Assembly: GCA_937958665.1 (NCBI GenBank)
Contig: CALGNM010000209.1
Span: 1 to 7,197 of the forward strand
Length of the DNA stretch: 7,197 nt
Origin: an uncultured bacterium
GTDB lineage: Bacteria > Edwardsbacteria > AC1 > EtOH8
Direction: 5' to 3'
Part shown: in pieces, positions 6,955 to 7,197 of the stretch
How the letters are laid out: each line of letters starts with the position of its first letter
Position numbering within the stretch: the first letter of the stretch is position 1
Notes under the pieces: generated by a model
What the model was told of the DNA's origin: nothing
Seen by the model: only the letters and a program-made list of their open reading frames with translations
Databases searched by the model: none
Program-made: the position numbers and the translations under genes

Positions 6955-7012
6955 TGTAAGGTGGGTAGATAGGTGATTTATCGCCCAACAGTATTTTGAT
7001 CGGCAGGGGAAA

Positions 7013-7151
7013 ATGAAGAAGCTACTCATTACAGTGGCTATTATCTGGACAGCCGCAACTGCGGCCCGGGCCGGGATGGTTCCCCCGGACTCCACGATTT
7101 TCCCGGGGTTGACCGGAAAACAGCTGGTGGACTCGCTGGTATCGGCCTACA
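7013..7151 (+). CDS. N-terminus of an exported protein, 3' partial (possibly secreted endonuclease I-like)
   Basis: Forty-six codons are present before the adapter. The protein begins MKK, followed by a hydrophobic core (LLITVAIIWTAATAA, residues 4-18) and a likely signal peptidase I site after ARA (18-20), so it should be exported by the Sec route. The mature start includes IFPGLTGKQLVDSLVSAY (29-46). A segment of the type FPxLTGxxLxDSL near the N-terminus resembles the start of some secreted endonuclease I-like proteins, but this is recalled similarity on a short fragment and is weak; no catalytic motif is in view. GGCAGGGG (7002-7009) ends 3 bases before the ATG, with the GGCAGG core five bases away. 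A strong promoter precedes it, so it is probably the first gene of a new transcript. The truncation is a contig end. Confidence 0.75.
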
Positions 7152-7197
7152 AGATCGGAAGAGCACACGTCTGAACTCCAGTCACCGAATACGATCT
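7152..7197 (+). other. Illumina TruSeq adapter with index (artefact)
   Basis: Bases 7152-7185 are the TruSeq index-side adapter beginning AGATCGGAAGAGC and ending CTCCAGTCAC. Bases 7186-7193 are the index CGAATACG, and 7194-7197 (ATCT) begin the constant part after the index. The index is the same one seen in reverse at the left end. Biological sequence ends at 7151. Confidence 0.98.

Noticed and set aside
6972-6985. Small hairpin (GGTGA/TCGCC) in the leader of the last gene, considered as a riboswitch or leader element
   Set aside because: Only five pairs with one wobble; too small, and the leader is too short for a known riboswitch class.
1-7196. Perfect 45-bp terminal inverted repeat, suggestive of a mobile element or linear replicon
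   Set aside because: The repeat is Illumina TruSeq adapter with an index, not genomic DNA.

Overview
The window is a metagenome-type contig of an uncultivated bacterium. It carries seven complete genes and two partial ones, all on the + strand and tightly packed, in fairly GC-rich DNA with short AT-rich gaps. The first 45 and last 46 bases are not biological. They are the Illumina TruSeq i7-side adapter with the same 8-base index, in opposite orientations, so genuine sequence runs only from 46 to 7151. No single marker fixes the phylum. A sigma-70 protein with regions 1.1 to 4.2, an RRM protein and a YghO-like acetyltransferase would fit a Gram-negative lineage, perhaps an FCB-group or candidate phylum, but this is a weak inference.

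Left block (47-2489): the tail of an unrecognised gene overlaps by ATGA a zinc-ribbon-tailed class I SAM methyltransferase. After 15 bases comes a YghO-like GNAT-fold protein with a TTG start, which overlaps by GTGA a small helix-hairpin-helix protein of the Cdd1 ('pathogenicity locus') family. The spacing suggests one transcript. What the proteins do together is unknown.

Middle block (2490-6944): an AT-rich gap with a plausible sigma-70 promoter leads into an RRM RNA-binding protein, a flavodoxin, DNA primase (dnaG) and the primary sigma factor (rpoD), with gaps of 24, 18 and 43 bases. This is a variant of the macromolecular synthesis operon. The usual upstream rpsU is absent, and an RRM gene plus a flavodoxin gene occupy that side. 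A 12-bp stem with a tetraloop sits in the last codons of dnaG, just before the rpoD leader, and is a candidate mRNA-processing element. The block ends at a strong intrinsic terminator.

Right end (6926-7151): a near-consensus promoter (TTGACA, 17-base spacer, TATAAA with an extended TG) lies inside the terminator: its -35 is the hairpin loop and its spacer spans the 3' arm and T-tract. It should drive a gene for an exported protein, of which only 46 codons remain before the adapter.

I saw no tRNA, rRNA, CRISPR array, insertion sequence or prophage gene, and no gene-free stretch longer than about 115 bases. I did not find a new defence or mobile system. The more unusual points are the terminator/promoter overlap, the altered dnaG-rpoD operon, the hairpin between dnaG and rpoD, and the false terminal inverted repeat made by adapters.
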